Shown here: piece after piece, positions 23,944-30,924 of the stretch
Numbering within the stretch: the first letter of the stretch is position 1
Layout: each line of letters starts with the position of its first letter
Assembly (NCBI GenBank): GCA_027492635.1
Contig: JAPUEH010000007.1
Coordinates: forward strand, 1-64,000
Length of the DNA: 64,000 bases
Direction: 5' to 3'
From: Candidatus Saccharimonadota bacterium
GTDB taxonomy: Bacteria; Patescibacteriota; Saccharimonadia; Saccharimonadales; Saccharimonadaceae
Translations under genes and position numbers: made by a program
The notes under the pieces: generated by a model
Told to the model about the DNA's origin: nothing
The model's input: only the letters and a program-made list of their open reading frames with translations
Databases searched by the model: none

Positions 23944-26874
23944 ATGAGCTTTTTGTGGTTTTTGGCAGCGGTGACGTTTTTTATCTTATGGATGAATGCG
24001 CGCTCAAAAGAGAATCGGTCTGGTACGACTTCGGGGTATAGTCAGGGGTATTGGGATGGCTACCGTGCATTTGGCGAAAAAGTAGCAGCGCTACTGCGTA
24101 GTGACACGGTAAATGCAAAAAGTCTCCAGGATCTGATTGACGAGGGCAATGGCGGCGTCGCGGCGCCGTCGGCACAACGGGAACGGCCAGAAGAGCTTGG
24201 TATTATACCGGATAATGTCGATGACTATGATGATGAGCCGACCGAAGCATCTCGCGTGTATGCGGAAGAAGCAGTCGCACCACCACCGATTCTCTCTGAA
24301 GAAGAATTGGCTGCGCAAAAAGAGCGACAGACAATGAAAAACCTCAATATTTTGCTGTATGTGGGCAGCTTTTTGATTGTGGCTGCAGCGGCGGTATTTG
24401 TGACGCTCGTGATGCCTGCGGCAGTGAAGCTGTTTGCATTAATCTTGGTCACACTCGCATTTTATGTATCCGGGCTAGTCCTTCACGCTCGGTCGGAACG
24501 ACTAAAATCCGCAGGCGTGGCGTTTGTGGGCACTGGCCTCGCGATCTTGCCCTTTGTCGGGTTTGCACTTACGTCTCTTGGCGGCATGTCGGGCGAGGCG
24601 GCGTGGTTTGCGACATCACTTGTTGGCTTGATTGCCTATGCAATTGCCGCTGTGCGATTGCAGAGCCAGCTGGTGTCATATCTCACGATGGCATTTGTGC
24701 TATCGCTATCGCTTTCGGCGGTGTCGACACTTGGTCTTGGTATGGTGTGGTATTTCATCGTGGTGATCGGCGTATCGCTTGTATGCAATAGCCTATGTAT
24801 TTTGTGGCCGACAAAGGTGCCGAAGATTTTTGCGCAGCCCGTCGAGCAGACTGGGCAGGTTGCAACGCCTGTCGCGCTTGTAGCAAGTTTGTTTGTGATT
24901 GGCGACATGGATTTGTTTATGTACGAGGTGCTGTATGCGGTGGCGACAGCACATTATCTCGTGGTGTGGCTCGAAAAACGCTCTTTGGCGTATGAGGCGG
25001 TGGTGCGAGTATTGGCGCATATTACGTTGTTGATTGTTGCGGTGGACGTATCACACTTTTCGTTAGGCGCGGCAGAGAGTCGAGTGCAGCTTGGTTTGTG
25101 GGTGCTTGTGCTTGCAGTGCTTCAGACGAGCTATAGCTTAGTCCGTGTGCGGCGATCTGACGCGACAAGTCGAGCCGTCGAGCAGGCATTTGTAGGTGTG
25201 ATGATTGGCTGTATGGTGCTCGGTATGTCGTATTGGGCTGGGGCGGAGTATGTGGGCCGATGGGCGTCGATCAGTTTAGTGGCAGTAGGACTTGTGTCGC
25301 TTGGGGCAACCCTGCGGTTTCGTCAAGCTGGTTGGACGTACGTTGGCGTAGCGGCGTCCGTAGCGCTGCCGTATGTGTTGGCACGGCATGTTGCGACTCC
25401 AGCGGTATCATACGAGGTACTTGCGGGAGGATTTACTATTCTCGCGTTGTTTGCGCTGATGGGGCTGGATCGTGTGCAGACGCTCGGCCGCTCTCAGGCT
25501 GTACGGGCAGTTATGGCAGTAGCGGCAGCGGTGTATGCAACCTGTACTGCGCTAAGCGGATTTTTGGCAGAGAGTAGTGTGACAGTGGGCTGGTCGGTGT
25601 TGCTCGCAGGCGGTATCTTCGTTGCACTTTCTTATCTTTTGCGAGCGGCGGCACTTGAGCTTGTAGGTGCGGTCGCGGGGCTTGTGTCTGTGGCGGCGTG
25701 GGTCGATGCTTCATCGCTTGAAACTGCCTGGCATCTGCCTGTTGTTGTCGTTGTGACAGCCGTACTTGCCGTCGCGGTGGCTTGTGTTCACCACTTCCAG
25801 CGGGAAGTGGTGCGACGTGACATGCTTGTTGGCTTCGGCGGACTTGTATTTGGCGGACTTGTAGTGACGATTGGCGGCACCGAAGAGGTGGTGCGCACGG
25901 CAACGATACTGCTGCTTCTGGCTGGTATAGGGGCGATGATGCTACGATTGATGCGCCGCCGGGCTGTCGGGTCGCTGACGCAAATATCCCAGATTTCGTA
26001 TGCGATTTTTCCGCTGCTAGCGTTGTTTGTCGCATTTGACGCAGGACAGGGTTGGGTGACGCTGGTTCTGGCTGTCGCGACATTACTGTTATGGCTGGTG
26101 TCGTATATCGAGAAGCTACCATTTATGATTTTGGCGGGCAATATCGCGCTTGTGTGTACGCTGTCGGCACTATGGCTATGGCTTGAATTTGCTAGCGATT
26201 GGATGCTCTATGGCGTGGCATGGATTGCCGCCGCAGTGTTTTATGCCACGTACTGGTTTATGCGCGACAAGGGTGATGAGTGGCGCCAATGGGCATCACT
26301 TGGTTCGACATGGGCTGTGCTCGCAGTAGCGGCATGGGTGAATATTTGGTTTGGCGAGGCGATGTGGGTGATGGTTTCTGCTGCGTCGCTATTTGCTATT
26401 GCGGCTACGCTTGGCATTCACGGCTATGTATCTCGCGACAAAAACTTTGTCGAAACCGCCGTCTATATTGCGACATTGAGTGTGCAGCGCATGGTCGAGA
26501 TTCTTATCCCAGAAACAAATCTTGTCGTGTATGGCCATTGGTGGGCAGCGACAATTGGCGTGATGGCCTGGTGGCGTGCAGGTGATGTGCGAGTGCGTAG
26601 CATGATTGCACTCGGATTTGTGACGGCATCGACAGGTCTGTATGCACTCGACGGGCAAGAGGGGTACTCGCTTGTCTTCTTGATCGAACATATCCTGGTG
26701 CTTATAGTCGGTGCAATGCTGCGCAAACAGTGGGCAATGTGGTGGGGAATTATCGCCACGGTGCTCGCTGTGCTCTACTTCCTGCGCGGTTACACATTCC
26801 TCGTGCTACTTTTCCTTGGTTTCTTGTTGATCTTGTTTGTGATTTGGCGGCTAGGGAAGATGGGGAAGAAGTAG
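23944..26874 (+). CDS. Giant polytopic membrane protein (DUF2157/DUF2339-like)
   Basis: 976 aa. A first helix, a cytoplasmic acidic stretch (about 25-135, including DNVDDYDDEP), then about 28 closely packed membrane helices to the C-terminus. No catalytic motif is seen. The layout (soluble head plus many short helices) is that of DUF2339/DUF2157 proteins, whose role is unknown. AAAAGGGGG precedes the ATG. It is remarkable that about 3 kb of a compact genome is spent on it. Confidence 0.72.
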   Translation: MSFLWFLAAVTFFILWMNARSKENRSGTTSGYSQGYWDGYRAFGEKVAALLRSDTVNAKSLQDLIDEGNGGVAAPSAQRERPEELGIIPDNVDDYDDEPTEASRVYAEEAVAPPPILSEEELAAQKERQTMKNLNILLYVGSFLIVAAAAVFVTLVMPAAVKLFALILVTLAFYVSGLVLHARSERLKSAGVAFVGTGLAILPFVGFALTSLGGMSGEAAWFATSLVGLIAYAIAAVRLQSQLVSYLTMAFVLSLSLSAVSTLGLGMVWYFIVVIGVSLVCNSLCILWPTKVPKIFAQPVEQTGQVATPVALVASLFVIGDMDLFMYEVLYAVATAHYLVVWLEKRSLAYEAVVRVLAHITLLIVAVDVSHFSLGAAESRVQLGLWVLVLAVLQTSYSLVRVRRSDATSRAVEQAFVGVMIGCMVLGMSYWAGAEYVGRWASISLVAVGLVSLGATLRFRQAGWTYVGVAASVALPYVLARHVATPAVSYEVLAGGFTILALFALMGLDRVQTLGRSQAVRAVMAVAAAVYATCTALSGFLAESSVTVGWSVLLAGGIFVALSYLLRAAALELVGAVAGLVSVAAWVDASSLETAWHLPVVVVVTAVLAVAVACVHHFQREVVRRDMLVGFGGLVFGGLVVTIGGTEEVVRTATILLLLAGIGAMMLRLMRRRAVGSLTQISQISYAIFPLLALFVAFDAGQGWVTLVLAVATLLLWLVSYIEKLPFMILAGNIALVCTLSALWLWLEFASDWMLYGVAWIAAAVFYATYWFMRDKGDEWRQWASLGSTWAVLAVAAWVNIWFGEAMWVMVSAASLFAIAATLGIHGYVSRDKNFVETAVYIATLSVQRMVEILIPETNLVVYGHWWAATIGVMAWWRAGDVRVRSMIALGFVTASTGLYALDGQEGYSLVFLIEHILVLIVGAMLRKQWAMWWGIIATVLAVLYFLRGYTFLVLLFLGFLLILFVIWRLGKMGKK

Positions 26875-26891
26875 CGCTTGTTTTGCTACTA

Positions 26892-26933
26892 ACCAAGAAA
26901 AATACAGGTCATATGACCTGTATTTTTCTTGGT
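26892..26933. terminator. Bidirectional terminator, perfect 42-bp palindrome, overlapping the tRNA-fMet end
   Basis: The 42 bases form a perfect inverted repeat centred at 26912/26913, with A-runs at one end and T-runs at the other. The last four bases (26930-26933) are the complement of the tRNA's discriminator and CCA. It serves both the giant membrane-protein gene and the tRNA. Confidence 0.9.
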
Positions 26934-27006
26934 AGCGGGGGTTGGATTTGAACCAACGACCTTTGGGTTATGAGCCCAACGAGATACCAGACTTCTCCAC
27001 CCCGCG
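26930..27006 (-). tRNA. Initiator tRNA-fMet (CAU)
   Basis: 77 nt with encoded CCA. Three G-C pairs close the anticodon stem (TTGGG-CTCATAA-CCCAA), the initiator signature. The first acceptor pair is unpaired as in initiators, but it is C1-U72 instead of the usual C1-A72. T-arm GTTGG-TTCAAAT-CCAAC. Confidence 0.95.
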
Positions 27007-27066
27007 GCAATTCATTGTTTATTGTACCAAAAAACAATAACATTGACAAGAGATGGAAATACTACG

Positions 27067-28449
27067 TTATTTTGTATGTATACGTGAGGCCGCAACGCGA
27101 ACTGCTTCGCTCCAACTCAGGAATGCGTGTGGTGTATTGGCAACCTCGGCGGCTGTAAGTTCGTATTTGACGGCAAGCGCAAGCTCATGGATAATCTCTG
27201 CGGCATGAGGAGCGACAACGGTAGCTCCAATGATTGTGCCTTTTTTGTCGGCGATAATTTTGACAAATCCGTCACGGAAATCGCTAGTATTACTACGAGC
27301 GATAATATTGAGAGGGCTGAGGCCTGTCTGTACTTGCAAATCGCGTTTGATACATTCATTTTCCGACAGACCTACAGAAGCGATGCCGGGAAATGTAAAT
27401 GTAAGGCGAGGCGATGCGGTATAGTCTGGTGTCAGCTTGTTTTTGTGTAGGATATTGTGTGCTGCGATGCGGCTTTCGAGCAATGCGGTATGCGTGAAAC
27501 TATTGCTTCGACCAAGCACATCGCCAGCGGCATAGATATGTTTAGCAGTTGTTTGCAAGAATTCATTTACTTCGATGCCTTTGGGTGTGTAGTCGATACC
27601 AGCGTTCTCAAGACCTAGATCAACCTCTGGCTGGCGTCCGGCGGCCACCAACACCTCGTCAACACGTACTGAGTGTTCAACGCCGCCACGTGTGTAGGTG
27701 ACGCGTTTGGCAATGTTTTCTTTTTCGACTGCAAGCGTACGCGTTTGCGTAAGAATGGTGGCACCTTTTTGCGATGAGAGTAGGTGCTCCATGAGTTGAC
27801 CGACGTCTTCATCTTCATGCGGCAAGAGTCGTCCTGCGATGTCGGCAATGTAGACACGCGTGCCAAAAATAGCCATGAGTTGAGCTATTTCAACGCCTAT
27901 CGATCCTCCGCCAATGATATAAAGTGTTTTTGGCGGGCGAAGCGCTTCGAGGATAGTGCGTGGTGTGAGGTAATTGATGAGATCAAGACCCTGAATGTCG
28001 GGAAGGGTCCAATTGGAACCGGTGGCAATGAGGAACTCTGCGGCAGAGAGGCGTCGTCGATTGATGCTGATTTCATGCGGCGACACAAAATGGGCTCGGG
28101 AGTGAAAAGTAGCAATACCTTCGTTTTCGTAGTATTTACGATTGCCGCCTGCACCCGTGCGGCGCACCGCAAGATCTTTCCAATTACGAATACTAGGGTA
28201 ATTGTAGCCGATGGTGCTAGAGCGCAATCCGAAACGTGCGCCATGCCGTGCCTCCTCGTAGAGCTGAGCGGCATGAAGGAGCGCTTTTGTAGGCACGTCA
28301 CTCCAGTTTGGTGAATCGCCGCCAAAAGTATCGGCTTCGACAACAGCAACTTTTTTACCTGCTCGTGCTGCAATTGTGGCTGCAGCACTTCCGCCAGCCC
28401 CAGTACCTATGACGATGAGGTCGAAATCATATGTTGGTTTTTTTGCCAT
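27067..28449 (-). CDS. FAD/NAD(P) pyridine-nucleotide oxidoreductase lacking the redox disulfide
   Basis: 460 aa with the overall layout of dihydrolipoamide dehydrogenase and mercuric reductase: FAD motif GTGAGGSAAA (about 15-24), NAD(P) motif IIGGGSIGVEIA, the second FAD motif IYAAGD and the dimerisation domain. The CxxxxC active site is gone: GGDSPNWSDVPTK (43-55) has Ser46 and Asp51 in the cysteine positions. In the C-terminal HAHPTxSE-like motif the catalytic His is Phe443 (HAFLSWSE). So it cannot do thiol-disulfide chemistry. Another electron acceptor is expected. It lies 15 bp behind an ATP-cone gene and a membrane-protein gene. Confidence 0.85.
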   Translation of the reverse strand: MAKKPTYDFDLIVIGTGAGGSAAATIAARAGKKVAVVEADTFGGDSPNWSDVPTKALLHAAQLYEEARHGARFGLRSSTIGYNYPSIRNWKDLAVRRTGAGGNRKYYENEGIATFHSRAHFVSPHEISINRRRLSAAEFLIATGSNWTLPDIQGLDLINYLTPRTILEALRPPKTLYIIGGGSIGVEIAQLMAIFGTRVYIADIAGRLLPHEDEDVGQLMEHLLSSQKGATILTQTRTLAVEKENIAKRVTYTRGGVEHSVRVDEVLVAAGRQPEVDLGLENAGIDYTPKGIEVNEFLQTTAKHIYAAGDVLGRSNSFTHTALLESRIAAHNILHKNKLTPDYTASPRLTFTFPGIASVGLSENECIKRDLQVQTGLSPLNIIARSNTSDFRDGFVKIIADKKGTIIGATVVAPHAAEIIHELALAVKYELTAAEVANTPHAFLSWSEAVRVAASRIHTK

Positions 28450-28464
28450 TGTGTTGAGTCCCCT

Positions 28465-28752
28465 TTATATTGTGTGTCTATAATTCGTATACATGTAGGC
28501 CGCGTCTGGATGATAGCGTGCAAGGTGCTTGCCTGCGATACGGCGAATATCGTCGCTTGTAACTTCCGGGCGAATGTCAAGCCACCGCATGACAGCCGCG
28601 CACACTTTGTCAGCTGCATCTGAGGCATCTCCGTCTCTGCTTCGTACGCTTAGGCACGCGGCTTTGATGCTGTGATGGAGCTTTGCTTGGTCGAATGATT
28701 CGGTTTTGCGTGTGCCGTGCGACTTGATGATGTCGATTGACTTGTGTGTCAT
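28465..28752 (-). CDS. Stand-alone ATP-cone protein
   Basis: 95 aa consisting of little more than one ATP-cone domain: IIKSHGTRKTESFDQAKLHHSI, then DAADKVCAAVMRWL and VTSDDIRRIAGKHL. In ribonucleotide reductases and NrdR the domain binds ATP/dATP as an allosteric switch. Here there is neither catalytic domain nor zinc ribbon. Its start overlaps the upstream membrane gene by 4 bp, and the flavin oxidoreductase follows, so it may be a nucleotide sensor for that operon. The last is inference. Confidence 0.8.
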   Translation of the reverse strand: MTHKSIDIIKSHGTRKTESFDQAKLHHSIKAACLSVRSRDGDASDAADKVCAAVMRWLDIRPEVTSDDIRRIAGKHLARYHPDAAYMYTNYRHTI

Positions 28753-29474
28753 GAGATACCTCCTGCGACAAGTGGTACAGTAAGTACCTCATTAACATAG
28801 AGATAGATACCGAGAATGAGAAGTGCTGAGCCTGCAGAGAATTGCAAGAAGCGTTTGTTTTCTTCGCGCCAGCGTTGAATGCTACTGAGTCTGTGCCCGC
28901 CACTCACGAGCACCGCGATAGTGACAAGCGAAAGCGATGAGATTCCTATATAGAGTGCGATTGCAAGTAGCTGTTTGTCCTGCGAGAGAGGTAGGATCAC
29001 GAGAACCGATACAAGGAGCGGTGCGCTAATAAAGAGGAGTTCGGCAAATACACTTGCGAGGCCCAGAGCAAATGCTTCGCCTGTGTTTTTGGTCTTTTTG
29101 CTACGTTCTATTAAAAAATCAGCGCTTCGACGCGGTAGCCAGAGCATTGTGCCACGCCCTTTTTTGTAGTAAAAGAGCCATACGGCAATACCAACACCAA
29201 AAAGTAAGCCGCATACGGCCGCCCAGAGTATGTCGGGCACACTTCCGCCATTAAGTGTGTAGCTAAGAAGAAGGCCTAGTGAACAGATAAGGAGTAGGGT
29301 CATGGTGATTGCGCCTGCCAAAAAGCTGCCTAGTAAATCTACAAGGCGAAGATGCGATTGTTTTCTCCCTAGAGCATGGCCGCTCATAAGAGTGAGCGTG
29401 CTAACGCTGAGTTGAAAACTGGCGTGGATGAGTGCGGCAAGGCATATCACCGAAAACGCAACTATATCTGTCAT
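28749..29474 (-). CDS. Six-helix membrane protein, LysE/CcdA-like layout
   Basis: 241 aa with about six membrane helices arranged as two groups of three around a basic cytoplasmic loop (FLIERSKKTKNTGEAFALG). This is the general layout of LysE, CcdA and NicO-type transporters. No cysteine pair typical of CcdA is present. It is the first gene of the operon with the ATP-cone and flavin oxidoreductase genes, suggesting transport or electron transfer, but the substrate is unknown. Confidence 0.62.
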   Translation of the reverse strand: MTDIVAFSVICLAALIHASFQLSVSTLTLMSGHALGRKQSHLRLVDLLGSFLAGAITMTLLLICSLGLLLSYTLNGGSVPDILWAAVCGLLFGVGIAVWLFYYKKGRGTMLWLPRRSADFLIERSKKTKNTGEAFALGLASVFAELLFISAPLLVSVLVILPLSQDKQLLAIALYIGISSLSLVTIAVLVSGGHRLSSIQRWREENKRFLQFSAGSALLILGIYLYVNEVLTVPLVAGGIS

Positions 29475-29627
29475 GAATGTCTATTTTTATAAATCCTCAT
29501 GTTTATTTATAGCATAAGCGCCCGACAGTAGTCAAAATTACGGCAAGTAGAAGGCATATTGGTATTGATTTTTTATCATGTTTATGCTAATATAAATATA
29601 TTAGAACATAACACAAACAAAGGAAAA

Positions 29628-29828
29628 ATGATGACATTTGAGGAAACAGAAGTCCGGCTTGACGGACAGTTGACACACGTCAACGACTTGGTAGAAACAG
29701 ATCGACTGGAAGCTCGTCGTCGTTTGGAGTTCATTTCTGCAAAACTTGGCAGCAGTGCACTACAGGATGTAAAGCTCGGAGGCGATTTTGATGCAATGAG
29801 CCAGAGTGATTTTGATCTTGCCGCATAG
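29628..29828 (+). CDS. Small acidic hypothetical protein
   Basis: 66 aa, helical and acidic, no membrane part. ATG 29628 follows AAAGGAAAA. An in-frame start at 29559 exists but lacks a ribosome site. An AT-rich promoter-like region lies just upstream (about 29590-29605). No family recognised. It is followed within 50 bp by the tRNA-Met leader. Confidence 0.5.
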   Translation: MMTFEETEVRLDGQLTHVNDLVETDRLEARRRLEFISAKLGSSALQDVKLGGDFDAMSQSDFDLAA

Positions 29829-29870
29829 ACTGGAAAAATCTACCTACATTTGCTACAATACGTGGAGTAT

Positions 29871-29892
29871 TGTGGCAGCGTAGCTCAGTTGG
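29871..29892 (+). repeat. Direct copy of the tRNA-Met 5' end
   Basis: 22 bases identical to 29976-29997, that is, the tRNA's acceptor 5' strand, D-stem and part of the D-loop with 3 preceding bases. The copy is 105 bp upstream of the real gene and lies downstream of a TACAAT box near 29854, so it is probably transcribed as part of the tRNA leader. Confidence 0.85.
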
Positions 29893-29923
29893 CCAAGCCG
29901 AAGGCGGTAAGAATCCGCGAAAG

Positions 29924-29939
29924 GCGCTCTAACCAACTG
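29924..29939 (-). repeat. Inverted copy of the tRNA-Met D-arm
   Basis: The 16 bases are the exact reverse complement of 29991-30006 (D-loop and D-stem of the tRNA). In a transcript they could pair with the tRNA itself, or through 29933-29939 with the direct copy at 29886-29892. Between them GCGG-TAAGAAT-CCGC makes a small hairpin. Confidence 0.85.
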
Positions 29940-29978
29940 TGTATCCAATGCCCATACGTTTCATTTAACGATGAGTGT

Positions 29979-30055
29979 GGCAGCGTAGCTCAGTTGGTTA
30001 GAGCGCAGGACTCATAAGCCTGAGGTCACAGGTTCAATCCCCGTCGCTGCTACCA
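29979..30055 (+). tRNA. Elongator tRNA-Met (CAU)
   Basis: 77 nt with encoded CCA. Acceptor GGCAGCG/CGCTGCT (G1-U72 wobble), D-arm GCTC/GAGC, loop CTCATAA, T-arm ACAGG/CCCGT with the A51-C63 mismatch also known from E. coli elongator tRNA-Met. The top pair of the anticodon stem (A31-G39) does not pair. A promoter directly before the gene is not visible. The nearest one lies before the rearranged leader copy. Confidence 0.93.
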
Positions 30056-30092
30056 TAGAAAAACGGTCACTGGTGTGGCCGTTTTTCTATGG
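30053..30092 (+). terminator. Terminator hairpin beginning with the tRNA-Met CCA
   Basis: An 18-bp stem (one G-T pair) with a TGGT loop, five A in the first strand and five T in the second. The first three bases are the CCA of the tRNA. Confidence 0.88.
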
Positions 30093-30129
30093 GGAGCTTA
30101 CAGATGCTCCATGGATAAGAGATATAGTG

Positions 30130-30852
30130 TTATTCACTTTCGCTGTTGTGCAACGAGTCCACTTCGTGCAAGAACGCCTCACGTAAGCTGCGCTTCGACA
30201 GGCTTGAGATGGCGCGCTCTCGACTTGAGGTGAGCTGTTTTTCGGTGTGTCTTTGGTCGCGATCTTCCTCTATGACATGCGGCTCGCGAGCGCGAGTGTC
30301 GAGTTTGTCTGCTGTGGCCTGCATGGCGTCGACAAGATCAATATCGTTGTCGATGGCTAGACTCTGAAGTGAAGCAAAGGCTGATTCGATGGTGTGCTGC
30401 ATTGTCGGCCGGTCGTCGGGTGCTACCGTATTGCCATGCTCATCTTTCCAAAGACGTTCCATGTGTGGATTCATTTTATCGCAAACGCGTAACATCCCGA
30501 TGAGCGTTTTATCCATTGGGTCGTGAATCGGCGTAAGAGCGCCGTTGTCTATGGAGTAGACGGGGATTTCCTGCGCGTTATCTACATTGATTTCTAGATC
30601 ACCGCTGATTTTTGCTATATGTGACAAGTAGAAAAGACTGTCACCAATTTCTCCGGTTAAATGTTTCTTGTCGAAGTGATCGCTTGCTTTTTCCATAGCG
30701 ATCTCGCGTGCTTCTTCGATAAGTCCACGACGCAAAAGCAGCTCGGGATCGGCAGCAAAAGTATATTGACTGAATTTAGCAATTCGCTCGCGAAAGGTAT
30801 TCCACTCGTCTGTAAGTGGTTTTTGTGAGTTGAACGTATGTTCAAAGGCCAT
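30130..30852 (-). CDS. MazG-like nucleotide pyrophosphohydrolase
   Basis: 240 aa. Residues about 40-85 contain the all-alpha NTP-pyrophosphatase pattern: GLIEEAREIAME followed by TGEIGDSLFYLSHIAK, giving the ExxE and ExxD metal ligands. The remainder (about 90-240) is helical and charged, longer than simple MazG proteins. House-cleaning of modified dNTPs is the likely role. TATAAT (30860-30865 on the minus strand) ends 7 nt before the ATG and has an extended TG. The original -35 box is now 14 kb away because a transposon inserted between the two boxes. Confidence 0.78.
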   Translation of the reverse strand: MAFEHTFNSQKPLTDEWNTFRERIAKFSQYTFAADPELLLRRGLIEEAREIAMEKASDHFDKKHLTGEIGDSLFYLSHIAKISGDLEINVDNAQEIPVYSIDNGALTPIHDPMDKTLIGMLRVCDKMNPHMERLWKDEHGNTVAPDDRPTMQHTIESAFASLQSLAIDNDIDLVDAMQATADKLDTRAREPHVIEEDRDQRHTEKQLTSSRERAISSLSKRSLREAFLHEVDSLHNSESE

Positions 30853-30859
30853 TAAGTAT

Positions 30860-30865
30860 ATTATA
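30860..30865 (-). promoter_or_regulatory. Severed -10 box of the MazG-like gene
   Basis: TGATATAAT reads towards the gene. Its partner TTGACT is at 45310-45315 on the other side of the transposon. With the insert and one target copy removed, the two boxes are exactly 17 nt apart. The extended -10 may still allow some transcription. Confidence 0.75.
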
Positions 30866-30868
30866 TCA

Positions 30869-30876
30869 ATTTATAA
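30869..30876. repeat. Target site duplication, left copy
   Basis: ATTTATAA, identical to 45297-45304. Eight base pairs is the length produced by IS1595-family transposases. Confidence 0.93.
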
Positions 30877-30902
30877 GGCAATTATATACTTGACGTTACC
30901 AA
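30877..30902 (+). repeat. Left terminal inverted repeat
   Basis: It pairs with 45271-45296 with a single G/A difference at position 19 of the repeat. It contains TTGACG, which serves as the -35 box of the transposase promoter. Confidence 0.93.
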
Positions 30903-30918
30903 TCACCCCTGATACAAT
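30890..30918 (+). promoter_or_regulatory. Transposase promoter overlapping the terminal repeat
   Basis: TTGACG (30890-30895) in the repeat, 17-nt spacer, TACAAT (30913-30918), then 6 nt to the ATG. The transcript should be leaderless. Binding of transposase to the repeat would block its own promoter, a plausible feedback (inference). Confidence 0.8.
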
Positions 30919-30924
30919 AGAGGT

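Noticed and set aside
28775-28903. Additional minus-strand frame (97 codons) overlapping the membrane gene and ATP-cone gene
   Set aside because: Another frame of the same strand without a start signal. The 4-bp overlap of the two chosen genes explains the region.
29874-29939. A second, intron-containing or split tRNA gene
   Set aside because: Only the acceptor 5' strand and part of the D-arm are present in the direct sense. There is no matching acceptor 3' strand, T-arm or correct anticodon loop, and the rest is inverted.
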